64,000 nucleotides of DNA from Flabesymbios commensalis (GCA_964017125.1 OZ024914.1:25549623-25613622), one strand, 5' to 3'. Numbered from the stretch's first letter, positions 45,232 to 56,452 are shown. Translations and numbers: made by a program. The notes: generated by a model from the sequence alone, not told the origin.

Positions 45232-45338
45232 CAGTAAACACAAAACATTTGTATAACTTTTATACAATATTGGACCAACGGCGAAGACGTTGGGCCGACG
45301 TTGTATATAAATGCTATACAAATGTTTTGTTTGCTGGG
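45232..45338. mobile_element. J3: family J element
   Basis: CAGTAAACACAAAACATTTG at left, AAATGTTTTGTTTGCTGGG at right, GAAGACGTTGGGCCGACG near the centre. Confidence 0.8.
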
Positions 45339-45372
45339 TGTACGCTTCTCGTCTTACCAAGGCTAGTGCTTC

Positions 45373-45623
45373 TTAACCCTTACAGTGCGGGGATGGCCTT
45401 TAGACGTCAGAATCTGACGACTGTAACGTCAGATTCTGACGTCTAAAGTCCATCCCCGCACTGTAAGAGTAAAAATATTTATAAAGATCGTAGACCCATA
45501 ACATAGGTATTCAAATGAATCAGAAAGAGCTAACCAAGACATTTATGATGATTTCGAATTGAATAAAACCCTTCGGTCTCCATGGCTCAAATAAGAAAAA
45601 ATATTCAGCGATTGAATGGTTAA
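45373..45623. mobile_element. A10: complete family A MITE, arms co-varied
   Basis: TTAA flanks both ends, 251 bp. Hairpin end left: CCCTTACAGTGCGGGGATGG pairs with CCATCCCCGCACTGTAAGAG. Other copies have ATCG and CGAT at this site; here both arms changed to ATGG and CCAT, so the fold is kept. Confidence 0.9.
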
Positions 45624-45692
45624 GACGGTTGTTCCACAGTGTGACCACACACCATGGAAACACCACCATCACTCTGTAACTCTATAATGAAC

Positions 45693-45797
45693 AGCCAGTA
45701 CGATACGTCCATTCTATGCTAGATTAATGACGGACAAGCGTCGGAGACGTTGGACCAACATTAATCCAACATAGAAACAGCATTTTTAGTAGGCTGG
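45693..45797. mobile_element. D19: family D element
   Basis: CAGTACGATACGTCCATTCT outer arm (like D16), core GACAAGCGTCGGAGACGTTG, then CCAACATTAATCCAACATAG. Confidence 0.72.
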
Positions 45798-45799
45798 AT

Positions 45800-47440
45800 A
45801 AACAAGTAAGATGTTGGATAAACATTTGGTAAAGATCGGGTCTGTGTATCAGATGATAGGCCAACATTGCCACAATATCGGCGGAGCGTTCTATTTTGTG
45901 GTGCTATCACTCAGTAATTCTAGCTTTCTAAACAAAAGGCGCACTGTGTAAGAAGACGACAAACAATAGATCCACCTCTTAGGCTCACAGGAGGTCTTCT
46001 AAGCTCAAAGAATACTCAATAATCTAACCCATGTAATGCTTTAAAAGTGACCAAAAATGTCGAACAGTGATATCATATTGTAAATAGCATTTATCAATTA
46101 AAATAAACAATGCGATCATGTATGATTAGATTTATTTCGTGGTCACGTTTAATAAATTATTATTATTGCAATACCACTTCTACTATGCGGTGCGAAATGT
46201 TAAAATGAGTATAGAAAAAATTAAACATATAAATATACTTGTTATAACTCACTAGAACTAAACTTGAAGGGACACACACAATTTCGACGAGAACATTAGG
46301 CATACAGTCCCATATAAATTCAGACCTTATCACTAAATATTAAAAAGCTATCGATTGTTCAAGGCTGTCTTATCTCAACAATATCACACAAACATCTCAT
46401 GTCATGTAGAGTTGTTTTACCTAAAACAGTAACAAACTGTCCACAGATCATTAGTGGGTTTCCTCGAGACCATAATATATAGCGATGTGATGATGTCTTC
46501 TGTATTTCACAGAAAAAGGAATGTTGTCTGACGCGATAAAATAAGAATACCAAATGAGCTGCCCAGCTTTCAGTGGTTTTCAATCTATTTGCATCTGAAA
46601 TTTGTTGACATAGATTCTACCTTTAAAGGAATAAAATATTAAATATTTAAATCTCAAGAAATATTAACTTGTAAATTATTTGGCAATAAAGATAATTAGT
46701 GTATATTTCTATATGTATATCTATAAAACTGATAGATTCCAGAAGCGTATTAATGCTGAGATAAAACTGAGATACAACATGTGTCAGTGGCGTCCTTCAA
46801 ACACCATTAATGTGAAACTCTAACCAGAGTCAAGTGCAGTTTGTCCTTAAATTAAATCATTTGAAAATAGCTGAGTAACTAATATGGATGATCTTCTCAG
46901 GTGATATTCAGATTGTCCATAGTGACGCTCTCATGAGCGCCTTGACGTAGGGACTCATGTACGATGCCATCGAATACTTTCCAGTCCAAGTGGTAGAAAT
47001 GTTTCAACCAAGGAATATACCAAGGAATATTATTCCTTGCTTTCAACATAACAACAAAAGCGATTAATGTTAGAATTGTAGGTAGGTTGGGTAAAAGTTA
47101 AAAAAATACATGTACTAGCAAAACAGAACGGAAAGGGTTCGGATAACGCGCAAAACCTGCCAAGTAAAACGATACATAAAGTGTAGTACCACCCAGTAAT
47201 TGGGTCGTCCGGCATGTGCCGGGGGAAAGGTCGCCGATCTGTCAAGTTTGAATTTAGAATTCCTTCCTCGATATAATAGCTTGTGTTGACGTCTATCTGG
47301 GATACTACATCACTCTTCGTGGGTCGGCGATACGTGGAAGTAAAATAAAGTATTTCAGATCGTAACTCATGCCAAACTGGCACCGCCTGGCTACCAAAAT
47401 ATAAATATGAGCAGAAGTATGTCCTGTTGAGTTACTTGGT
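45800..47440. other. Unassigned stretch
   Basis: No repeat recognised. The longest non-repeat, ATG-started frame of the window lies here (47030-47383, minus, 117 codons). It lacks domain features and sits in AT-rich DNA, so it is not called a gene. Confidence 0.4.
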
Positions 47441-47510
47441 ACTATTTTTCGCTCATTTAAAGCTGGAATTGCTAACGCAATTTAACAGCTTTAAATGACA
47501 AAAAAATAGT
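47441..47510. mobile_element. C5: solo family C hairpin
   Basis: ACTATTTTTCGCTCATTTAA, AGCTGGAATTGCTAACGCAA and the mirror arm ending AAAAATAGT form a 70-bp near-palindrome whose outer ends also pair. Confidence 0.72.
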
Positions 47511-47944
47511 AATGTGAAAAACAGAATCTCCGACATGAGAGTAGGCTTATTTGAAGTATTTAAAAAAAAACTGTCACGAATTTGTTTTTATCCAAGTGAG
47601 AGCTGATTCACACTAGCCATGAAAGAACGGAGTAGACATACACGAAAACAACAAGTAGACTGTATGTAAGGAAAATGTAACGAAAAGAAAACGATATGTT
47701 AGATCCATGTGATGATGAATCTGACTTGGAGAGTAAAATGATATCCATGCTTATCAGCTGAGTAAGGTAGATTGATCCCGGTATATCTACTTCTGGATCT
47801 GTTCCCACAGAAGGTGGGAGCTGTGAATCTCAACTTGACCCCCTCCTATGGTGGGCGGGTCTAAACTTTACAATGCTAATTAACTTTCACACCGGAGCCA
47901 GGGATTATTCACCATTATGATATATGGCTGAAAACCACATGCTG

Positions 47945-48148
47945 TTAAAGGTAATCTATCACCCCTTATATGGTATGAATAATTATGTCCTTATATGGGG
48001 TGATTGGATATCATGTGACCCTGTCAGAGGGTCACATGATAGCCAATCACTCCATATAAGGAAACACTTGTGCCCTATCTGGTGGCAACTTTGATTTATT
48101 TGTCACAAATTTATTTAAACTATATAAGGGGTGATATGTCACCTTTAA
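47945..48148. mobile_element. K: TTAA MITE with central long hairpin
   Basis: TTAA at both ends, 204 bp. The inverted ends (CTATCACCCCTTATAT and its mirror ATATAAGGGGTGATATG) agree at 21 of 24 positions over the first 24 bp. An internal hairpin is centred near 48025: CCTTATATGGGGTGATTGG ... CCAATCACTCCATATAAGG, with a tip GGGTCACATGAT. The hairpin arms re-use the terminal motif CCTTATATGGGGTGAT, so the element contains four copies of it. Confidence 0.82.
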
Positions 48149-48887
48149 CAACATGGTTAAACGTCGCATCACTGTTTCCCTACCCGAAAAAAAATCAATT
48201 TTGGCGTGTAATATGTCTTGCAATGGCATTGGCGTCTTTAATTATAATAATAAAGAATGCTAATATTTATTGGGTAAACCATACAGCTTTTTACAATGAT
48301 AAATTGCTGATTTTCTTTGTGTCCATGCTACTGACTACATAACATAAATATAGAAATATAATCAATATAAATCGGGCAAGCTTGGTGCTGAACACAGATC
48401 TGTTTTGGTATAATCATAATAATATAATCTCCATGTAATGAGGGTTTGTGGAAGTCAGGTCAGGCTGCACGACAGGGTTCCCACTATTTTAGGAAAACGA
48501 AACTCCCTGATTTTTCCCTGGTGGATTTTTAATATCTCGAACCACTGCAAAGTATTTTGATGCGTCGCGACAATGAATGAAGTGAAACCATAACCTCAGG
48601 TAGAGTGGTACAGCTGCATGATTACAATGACTAGACTCATTCGTCCATGACATCAGACAGAATAGGTTGATGACATCCTTAGAGTTGATGTGATGTGGTT
48701 AGAGATATGATGTGAATCTCCCAACCACATCACAAGTACACACCAGCACTATACAAACTCACATAAAAGAAAAGCAAAAATTATAGACCAATTTCGAAAA
48801 CAATATAAAGCATTGGCCCAGCGCTGAATTAACATCTCAGCAAATGGCCTACATGATATGATACGCTATAGTCCAACACTGGCCCAC

Positions 48888-48975
48888 ACCCAGCAAGGAT
48901 TGGGTTGAATCGATGCTGGGCCACCGTCGTAGACGGTGGACCAGCATTGATCCAACATTGGTTACAGAATCCTAA
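48888..48975. mobile_element. D20: family D element
   Basis: GATTGGGTTGAATCGATGCT, GGGCCACCGTCGTAGACGGT and GGACCAGCATTGATCCAACA form the arms. Like D16 it has CACCGTC in both arms. Confidence 0.75.
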
Positions 48976-49139
48976 CGTTTCAGCTGCACCCCAGTCCCCA
49001 TCCATCTTAGTCAGGATCCACTGATCCCGGCCTCTAGACAGAAAAAACACGGATAAAAAGATGAGCACTCCTACTCACTTAATTTATAGAATCCCCCCGA
49101 GGTACCTCAAAAATCACTTTTCAATAGGACACCGTGATC

Positions 49140-49290
49140 TATGGGTGTAGAGCTTTATTACGGCATCAATGTTTAACCAGCCGTGGGCTTTCATTCACAG
49201 TCGTCTTCTCTGGATTAATCAGAGCCCGGGGCGGCCTCTAATAAACCAACGTGGACGTACTAAAGGACGTAATTCTTTCTGTGGTCATTT
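49140..49290. promoter_or_regulatory. Candidate cis-regulatory island
   Basis: TTTATTACGGC, TGTTTAACC, and TGGATTAATCAGAGCCCGGG (overlapping GGATTA and TAATC, Otx/Pitx-like) followed by CTCTAATAAACC. Locally GC-rich and repeat-free. Confidence 0.28.
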
Positions 49291-50093
49291 TTTAGGTTTT
49301 AGTGTATGTAACATATATGTCTACATTGTCTATTTCACTACGGTCAGTTATTAAAGGTTCGAGACTCGTGAGGTCGAAGCAGAGGGGTACTCATGCAATA
49401 ATTCGACGGTTGAAAATATAGTATACTTAGTCTAGCGATGGAGATTCTATGATTTGAAGTATTACGACAGACATGCAGACAACGATGTTATATCACACAT
49501 TGGGACAATGTATCAGACCTGATACATCAGTATTTTTAGACAGATAATAGAGAAATGAATACCGGGCTTCACTTTGATTTTTTGGGTAAAATAAGCAGGC
49601 ACACTAGATATTATGCTCATCAAATGTAATATATTTCAAACACTTTCACCGTTGATCCAGCATCAAGCCAACAGCTCTGTTTACAATACAGCCCTGATAA
49701 AAAATACAAACCTGGCGGCCAATCACGGCGACAAACAAATCAGGCAGTCGCAAGATACATTGAATGCGACGACGCCATTTGTATAAGAAGATATTCTGAA
49801 GGTGGCAAAACATGACTAGATAAAAAACAGTTCGCTTCAGAAGAATCACATCAAACACGGTGGAAATTAGATTGTCTCGTTTGGTTTTGCAAACGAGAAA
49901 GAGTCGGTCACACCTCAACCCCTCGTGAATGGAGTGGGAATACAATAAAAACACGCTCTCTTTCAATAGAATGTATGCTAGCTTTCAAACGAGATCTACT
50001 TTTTGCTAATAACATATATGTAACTAGAAAGAGTTGTTCGAAAACGAACACGAAAGCAGCCCTCCGTTATCGCCAGTCGGCTATTTCAAATTT

Positions 50094-51505
50094 AATATAG
50101 ATCAGCAAATTTTCTCAAAGTTTATTTTATATTACCGCTTTAGCTATTATGCAACATTTCCGAGATAATGAGAAAAAACAATTAAAAATGACCGTCAGTC
50201 GGCCATTTTGGATTTTATTTCTGCAAAATGTATCATGGGTTATCTTTGAGTCCTTACATTTTGTTGTATATGCATGGTCCAGCTAGTTTGCTTTGATTTT
50301 GAGTAAATATTACAAAATTATTCGAATTCAAAATAGCCGCTAGACAGCAATTTTAAAATTGTTTGCTCCCAAAAGTTATTCAGGTCATTGACTGACATTG
50401 CTGTCCATATTTGCCAAATAAAAAGAATATCTGCTTGAAACGTTTTCCTGAAATGTGCAACAAGTATTTCCTTGTTAGTGGCCCTAGTAATTGAAGGGTT
50501 GATAATGTTGGAATCAAAATGTCACCAAAAATTCCCTGATGTTATCTGATGGCTATGTAAAGTATGAGGAAGCAGAAGTTCATAGATCAGCTAAAATGCA
50601 AGATTTCCCAGATAAAGAAAATTTTTTTTAAATGGCCGACTTGCGGCTATTTTGGATTTTACAACTGCGAAATTTGTCATGGGTTATCCTTGTGTGAGAC
50701 ATTACATTTTGTTTTATATTCATGGTCCAGCTATTTTGCATTTGTTTGAGTTAAGTAAATATCACAAAATTAATAAAATTCAAAATGGCCACTAAACGGC
50801 TATTTTTAAATTGTAAATCGGATCATTAGCTGACATAGCTGAACATATTTGCCAAAATAAAAGAAGATCTGATGGAAACTTTTTCCTGAAACGCGCTAAC
50901 GAGCTTTTCTTCATTAGCGGCCATAGTAATTAAAGGGTTGATGATATGGATAATATGAGAATCAAAATGTCACCAAAAATCCCCTGGTGTTATCTGATGG
51001 CTATGTGAAGTATGAGGAAGCAGAAGTTCATAGATCAGCTATCATGCAAGACTTCCGAGATAATGAGGAAAAAAAATTAAATGGCCGACTGGCGGCCATT
51101 TGTGATTTTATAACTACGAAATTTGTCATGGGTTATCCTTTTGTAAGACATTACATTTTGTTTTATATTAATGGTCCAGCTATTTTGCTTTTTTTTGAGT
51201 TAAGTAAATATCACAAAATTATTAAAATTCAAAATGGCCACTAAACGACCATTATAAAATTGTTTGCTCCCAAAAGTTAATCAGGTCATTGGCTGACATA
51301 GGTGAACATATTTGCCAAATTAAAAAAGGATGATGGAAACTTTTTCCTGGCGCTAACGAGCTTTTCTTCGTTAGAGGCCATAGTAATTAAAGGGTTGATG
51401 ATATGGGGATCAAAATGTCACCAAAACAATTCCCCAGTGGTATGTGATGGCTATGTGAAGTATGAGGAAACAGAAGTTTATAGATTAGTAGCTGTCTTGA
51501 AAACA
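50094..51505. repeat. 448-bp tandem array, about three copies
   Basis: The marker GTCACCAAAAATTCCCTGAT recurs at 50521, 50969 and 51417 in slightly varied form, exactly 448 bp apart. Each unit holds AAATGGCCGAC and CAAAATGGCCACTAAACG motifs, GTCATGGGTTATCC, and TTAGCGGCCATAGTAATTAA. The first copy is oldest and carries extra sequence near 50105-50140. Confidence 0.93.
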
Positions 51506-51657
51506 AATTACTGCGACGGCGGCGGAGGCGGCGGTGGACCGTGTGGAATACAGTAAGCAGCCCGCCTCGGCGAGGACTGCCTAATAATGTAGCCCTATGT
51601 AATAATGTCGAAGAATACAAAGTACATGTATTTTCATTTCGCATAATGTGAATAAGT

Positions 51658-51997
51658 GTGAGCGAGCGAGCGAGCGAGTGAGTGAGTGAGTGAGTGAGTG
51701 AGTGAGTGAGTGAGTGAGTGAGTGAGTGAGTGAGTGAGTGAGTGATTGAGTGAGTGAGTGAGTGAGTGAGTGAGTGAGTGAGTGAGTGAGTGAGTGAGTG
51801 AGTGAGTGAGTGAGTGAGTGAGTGAGTGAGTGAGTGAGTGAGTGAGTGAGTGAGTGAGTGAGTGAGTGAGTGAGTGAGTGAGTGAGTGAGTGAGTGAGTG
51901 AGTGAGTGAGTGAGTGAGTGAGTGAGTGAGTGAGTGAGTGAGTGAGTGAGTGAGTGAGTGAGTGAGTGAGTGAGTGAGTGAGTGAGTGAGTGAGTGC
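51658..51997. repeat. (GTGA)n microsatellite
   Basis: About 340 bp; starts with four GCGA units and has one GATT interruption near 51743. Otherwise nearly pure, so recently expanded. Reads as THSL repeats on the minus strand. Confidence 0.98.
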
Positions 51998-52741
51998 AGA
52001 TAACTTATGTTCACACATTTATAACAATTTGTTTTATATGACACAAAGCCATGTAGTTATTACAATATTTTTCGAGCGCATAAATGCAAATAAATATTAA
52101 ACAAATATACAAGTATTGTTTAAATCGCATGCCATTGAAAAGGTACCAAGGAAGATTTGGTGATTCGTTGGTAGATTGGTGTAAATGACTTATTATCACC
52201 ATTAAAACAACGGTGATTCCATAATAGTTATCGGAGAAGGTAATAGATTGTTTTATCTCCATAACTTCACATAGACGTTATTGCAGTGAGTAAAATATAC
52301 TGTGAAACCAAAAAATATCCGCATACGCATACGTAATGGGAAAAGGAATAAATCACTAAAAAAACGACAAACATTCCACCGTTTTTCGAGAGTGTTTCAT
52401 CTAACAAAATAATGAATTGAGTGACCAGCGCGAAGCGTCAAAAGCTATGATCGCCTGGGGCGTGCTTATTGACGCTTCATTCCTGTCATCATAAAGTACA
52501 GATCTCTCAGAAAATATTTCCTATAAGTTTCGGCTTTTCCACTGTATTAAAGATTTATCACATAATCTCACTGAACACATCTTCAATGTGGAAAAAATAT
52601 TTATTAACATTGGCATTCACACTTTTATGGTTTAAGACGTGAGTGGGAACAGTGTAATAGTTTTATCTTGAGACAGTGCGTCTGTGGAGAGTGATGGTGT
52701 GATAAACAGGACATTGAGAGAGTCCCAGAAAGTAAGACACT

Positions 52742-52838
52742 TTTAACCAATGGTGTTTTACCGTTGTGCCAACGTCGCAGAAGACGGCCCACCATTAAAA
52801 CAACATTGGTTGAACGTGTCTTATTTCCTGCATAACAT
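52742..52838. mobile_element. D21: family D element
   Basis: AACCAATGGTGTTTTACCGT and CACCATTAAAACAACATTGG arms with GTGCCAACGTCGCAGAAGAC between. Confidence 0.7.
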
Positions 52839-52884
52839 CCCGTCGGTTATATCACTTGTCCTGATAGAGTAAACTGCATTTCCT

Positions 52885-52975
52885 CGGCGTTGGATCAATT
52901 TGCGTTGTTTTAATGTAGGGCCAGCGTCTACAACGCTGGCCCTACATTAAAACAACGCAAATGTGTTTGGTGTTT
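52885..52975. mobile_element. D22: family D element with a perfect 28-bp stem
   Basis: 52900-52960 is a perfect inverted repeat: 28-bp arms starting TTGCGTTGTTTTAATG and ending GGGCCAGCGT around a 5-nt loop CTACA. The arms share a TAGGGCC variant of the family TTGGGCC. Confidence 0.85.
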
Positions 52976-53101
52976 TGGCGCCTTCTCTGATTGCAGGACG
53001 CCTCTGGCCACTGTTCGCGCCAACACATAGACTCAGAGTCACGGCGAGGACTTCACAAGCGTTTTGGTTTCAGTAAATATCTCCAAGCCAAAAAACAAGA
53101 G

Positions 53102-53165
53102 ATTAGACAAGGGGTCGAATTAACACTGAATCAACGTTGGACCAACATCATATCAGGTCAACCTA
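53102..53165. mobile_element. D23: half family D element
   Basis: CACTGAATCAACGTTGGACC and AACATCATATCAGGTCAACC only. Confidence 0.5.
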
Positions 53166-53314
53166 TTACGTATTTTTTTCAGAAGGAAGTGATATCACAC
53201 AAAAGGAAGAAAGAATTTCAGATAGAGATGATTGATAAATAACAAGAAAAATCCCTATTTTATGTTTAATCTTTCAAGAAATATCCACACACAACTCATG
53301 TCATGTAATGTTAT

Positions 53315-53539
53315 ATAAAAGTTGTTACACTCAGTATTGTGGGAAGCCTCCGTGACCGAGAGGTAGCGTGCTCGACCTCAGACCTCCAGGGTTTGAATTT
53401 CGAATCCTGACTGTGTCTGGAGGGCAGTGTCATCTCACTCATTTAACCATCCTCAGGAGGTTCTCCTGGTCCAATTTAGCCTGTATGTGCACAGCAGTGG
53501 CTTAAAGCCGGATTCATATCATTTTTTTAATAAAAGTTG
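53315..53539 (+). mobile_element. S4: 5'-shortened copy of the same SINE, with target duplication
   Basis: Begins in the linker (ACTCAGTATTGTGGGAAGCC), then the second tRNA-like unit and the conserved body. Flanked by ATAAAAGTTG repeats (53315-53324 and 53530-53539), extendable to 13 of 14 matches. The first tRNA-like unit is absent, as expected for 5' truncation or for a monomeric subtype. Confidence 0.86.
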
Positions 53540-53954
53540 ATACGCTCCATATGAGCACGTTTTCTGTTACAATTTATTTGAGAGGGAGAAATGCACCGTA
53601 AAAATGTCGTCGCGTGCCATGGTTGCAAGATAAGTTTTTAATGTCAATGTAGTACATTTTTCAGTGATGTTGAGTTACACGGTTTTACTAACAGATTTCA
53701 GGCTACGTTTTTATTTCATTAAACACGCTGTGAGCTGAGACAGGGTTGTTCGGGGTTATCTAACTCAATTAAATAAAGAATTAAACATTTTTTTGTTAAA
53801 ATTGTGTCTATAGCTCTGCCATTTTATATATTATCATTATTTTGTTATCTAGCAAGATAATTTAATTATCCAAATTTAACAAATTACATTATGCAAAATT
53901 ACAATAAAAAGTAATTACATAATTATTGTGCAGTGGGACGGGAGACCCTCTTTA

Positions 53955-54062
53955 ACCAGCAAACGCGAGACGTTGAGCCAATGGTGGCTTAATATTGGAC
54001 CACCGTCTGCGACGCTGGCCCAACATAAGCCACCATAGACTCAACGTCTCGTGTCTGTTGGA
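53955..54062. mobile_element. D24: complete family D element with TA flanks
   Basis: 108 bp flanked by TA (53953-53954 and 54063-54064). ACCAGCAAACGCGAGACG at left, CGTCTCGTGTCTGTTGGA at right, GACCACCGTCTGCGACGCTG in the centre. Confidence 0.87.
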
Positions 54063-54349
54063 TACCTTTAAAACGCAAAGCTGATTCTACTTTCTCCTCA
54101 TATCAGCAAATTTGTAAAAGAGTAATTATAGTCTAATACGTCAAGTAGTTCATTTCAGAATGGGAACAGTACTCGGTGTGCCGATTCCGGGTACGTTACT
54201 GAAAGTCAAGACATTTAAAACGGGTGGCAAATGTTTCATATACGTCCTCAGCGAACACGAGACATAGAACAAATTATCAGTGTATCGTCATAGACTACGA
54301 GTCTGATTACTGATAATGTTTTGTCGCGGCTGTGAGCTCGGTATTAGAA

Positions 54350-54543
54350 GATTACATCACTGTTATTGACAACAAAATGTGTGTTTCAACATCAACGTTT
54401 GAAATTTGTCGGTCTCAAATTAAACAAATATGAGTAAGTTGTGGGTCGCGCTGGTGAGACACAACTTCAAGCGGATGAAAATTTAATTAAAAGTAACTAG
54501 TTGACCGAGCACCTCATTTATTTGAACAATTATATAGGGTTAA
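54350..54543. mobile_element. B7: diverged family B MITE
   Basis: Interior CAAAATGTGTGTTTCAACAT matches family B. The hairpin is missing part of the first arm (GAGTAAGTTGTGGGTCGCG ... GAGACACAACTTCAAGCGG). Right end TATAGGGTTAA. Confidence 0.65.
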
Positions 54544-54879
54544 TCGTATAATGTTAAAATCACGATACCACGTCTCGCCCGCGCTAACACACAATACCTG
54601 CGTTCCAAGTACAACACAACGCCCACTATTTGATTCTAGTTTATTTAAACCACTCTAAATGTGTATCTTCGTTTACTCCTTTACATGATTCTTTCACATG
54701 CGGCAAATATTCTGACTAAAATATCGAGAATTTTGGAAAATTATCACAAATTATCACTAACAAATAAAAAATTCTGCAAACGTGTTTTTGACCACAGCTC
54801 AACGCCAGGGTCGGTATTGTCAAAGCTACCTAGATCTGATAGGTCGAGATGGCCATCTCGACCAATCACATGGCTAGGT

Positions 54880-55140
54880 CATTCGCTTTGAAGATACCGG
54901 ACCAGGTGGGAGAGTTCTCAGTCACCTCGTCCTCGCGAAAAACTGGCCCCCGTCGACGCCTCCGCCCGATCTCGTCACCCAGATAAGGCACGCGCCAATC
55001 TGGAATTATTCATCGAGGTTGGCGACCTGTTTGCCGCGCAGATTACTGTAGGACAAGGCCTTCCTGAACTGGCTAAGTGTTGGCCCGGCACAGGGCCAGC
55101 GACGTACAGAGTTGAGCCGACGCTGGGACAAAGTCGGGGT
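54880..55140. promoter_or_regulatory. CpG-rich island, possibly regulatory
   Basis: CpG-dense text (CCTCGTCCTCGCGAAAAACT, CGTCGACGCCTCCGCCCGAT). One plus-strand frame is open for about 90 codons without an ATG, flanked by CTCAG and GGGGTAAGG splice-like sites, but the last 60 bp is a D-like palindrome, which argues against an exon. Confidence 0.25.
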
Positions 55141-55337
55141 AAGGATAACTAAATAACGCAGTTAAGTTTTTGACGCGTTTCCAATTTCACGCCTGGAATT
55201 GTGTTGACTCGGTAAATCTACAAAAATATGTGATGACTTTATAAAAGTGATGTAGTGTAGTTATAACACACAGGTGGGGAGATGAGGATGGAGGTATGGT
55301 TTTTTAGCTTCAAAATTACTTTACGTCACCTATTAAA

Positions 55338-55392
55338 AAGTATTAAAAAGTTGCATCTGCCACTTGTTAAAGTGGCAGATACAACTGATTAA
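55338..55392. repeat. F3: family F hairpin
   Basis: AAAAAGTTGCATCTGCCACT then TGTTAAAGTGGCAGATACAA. Confidence 0.75.
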
Positions 55393-55749
55393 TATGCGTT
55401 TCAATTATAAATAAGAAGCGAATGTTCATACTGTGTCAAAATGAATATACCCAAACTAAACACAACGTAGCATTATGTCAACTTACGTGATTTTATTTAG
55501 GTTATGGAGTAGTTATTCAAACATACATAGGTGAAAATATGGCCCTCATTAGTAATGGAAAATCAAGTTTTTGTTCAGGCCACAAAAACCCATACCCCCC
55601 CCCCCCCACGTGTGACGTACAGGTGCGCCCGTAATACGCCAATACAGCTAGAATCACGTTCTTACAGAGGTATTTTTCAGGTAAATCCTGCCCACACGGC
55701 GGCGGTCACATGTGATCAGGGTGATACTGCCCGCACTGCAGACTGCTCT

Positions 55750-55807
55750 GCAAAGCCAAAAGGCAGTATCTGCTAACTTTACAAGTTAGCAGATACTGCC
55801 TTTTGGG
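55750..55807. repeat. E5: family E hairpin
   Basis: GCAAAGCCAAAAGGCAGTAT, TGCTAACTTTACAAGTTAGC, AGATACTGCCTTTTGG; near-perfect except that the outer right end is cut by D25. Confidence 0.85.
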
Positions 55808-55850
55808 CCAACATTGAACCGACATTGGATCCATGCCTCTTGTTTGCTGC
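55804..55850. mobile_element. D25: half family D element between two E hairpins
   Basis: GGGCCAACATTGAACCGACA then GGATCCATGCCTCTTGTTTG CTG; matches the right half of D26. Confidence 0.75.
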
Positions 55851-55913
55851 AAAGCCAAAAGGCAGTGACTGCTAACTTTACAAGTTAGCAGATACTGCCT
55901 TTTGGCTTTGCAC
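55851..55913. repeat. E6: family E hairpin
   Basis: CAAAGCCAAAAGGCAGTGAC ... GATACTGCCTTTTGGCTTTG with the same TAACTTTACAAGTTA centre as E5. Confidence 0.87.
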
Positions 55914-56130
55914 GGTACTACAGACTGTCTGTGTGTCTAGGGTATATACCAGGAACTTTATATATCTACTGAGGATTACACAGGTCAATAAAAGATGATT
56001 TGATTCAAATGCCACGTCAAATAATGAATTTCAGAACGGTAACAGTACCTGATAAACATGTGCCGTTGTCAGGCAGGTTCTTAAAAGTCAGTCATTTCAA
56101 ACGGGTTGGAAATGTTTTAAATGCGTTCCA

Positions 56131-56244
56131 CATCAGCAAACAAGAGACACCCATGGAATCAATGCTGGATTAATGTTGGGCCAGCGTCGCAGACGGTGGG
56201 CCAACATTGAACCGACATTGAATCCATGGCTCTTGTTTGCTGCG
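56131..56244. mobile_element. D26: complete family D element
   Basis: CAGCAAACAAGAGACACCCA at left, GGATTAATGTTGGGCCAGCG, GCAGACGGTGGGCCAACATT and CTCTTGTTTGCTG at right. Confidence 0.85.
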
Positions 56245-56416
56245 TCTCTGTTAACATGTAAGAACGCATTGTTACATCGCTCATGTTTTTAACATGCGAT
56301 AGATTAGAATCCGATAGTGAATGTAGCCAGTATTAAACCAGCACAGTCACTTCTGGATCAGTGTGCAGGGTTAGCTGGGTATATGTATATGGAGGAGTGA
56401 TATTATGTGTATGAAC

Positions 56417-56443
56417 AAGGAAATTCAATTGAGATTCCTTGGT
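56417..56443. repeat. Small hairpin Q, copy 2, beside the exon donor
   Basis: AAGGAAATTCAATTGAGATT followed by CCTTGG, about 4 bp from the GTGAGT donor of the 56453-56596 exon, hence in the intron. Confidence 0.72.
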
Positions 56444-56452
56444 ATGACTCAC

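Noticed and set aside
47030-47383. 117-aa minus-strand ORF
   Set aside because: No domain, AT-rich codons, no splice or promoter context; chance ORF or unknown.
47608-47808. Secreted or membrane exon (minus strand, PEVDIPGSIYLTQLISMD)
   Set aside because: Two frames are equally open and no clear splice sites were found.
49646-49966. 106-aa minus-strand ORF, hydrophobic with basic patches
   Set aside because: No recognisable family, no supporting context.
51581-52044. 136-145 aa THSL-repeat frames
   Set aside because: Translation of the (GTGA)n microsatellite.
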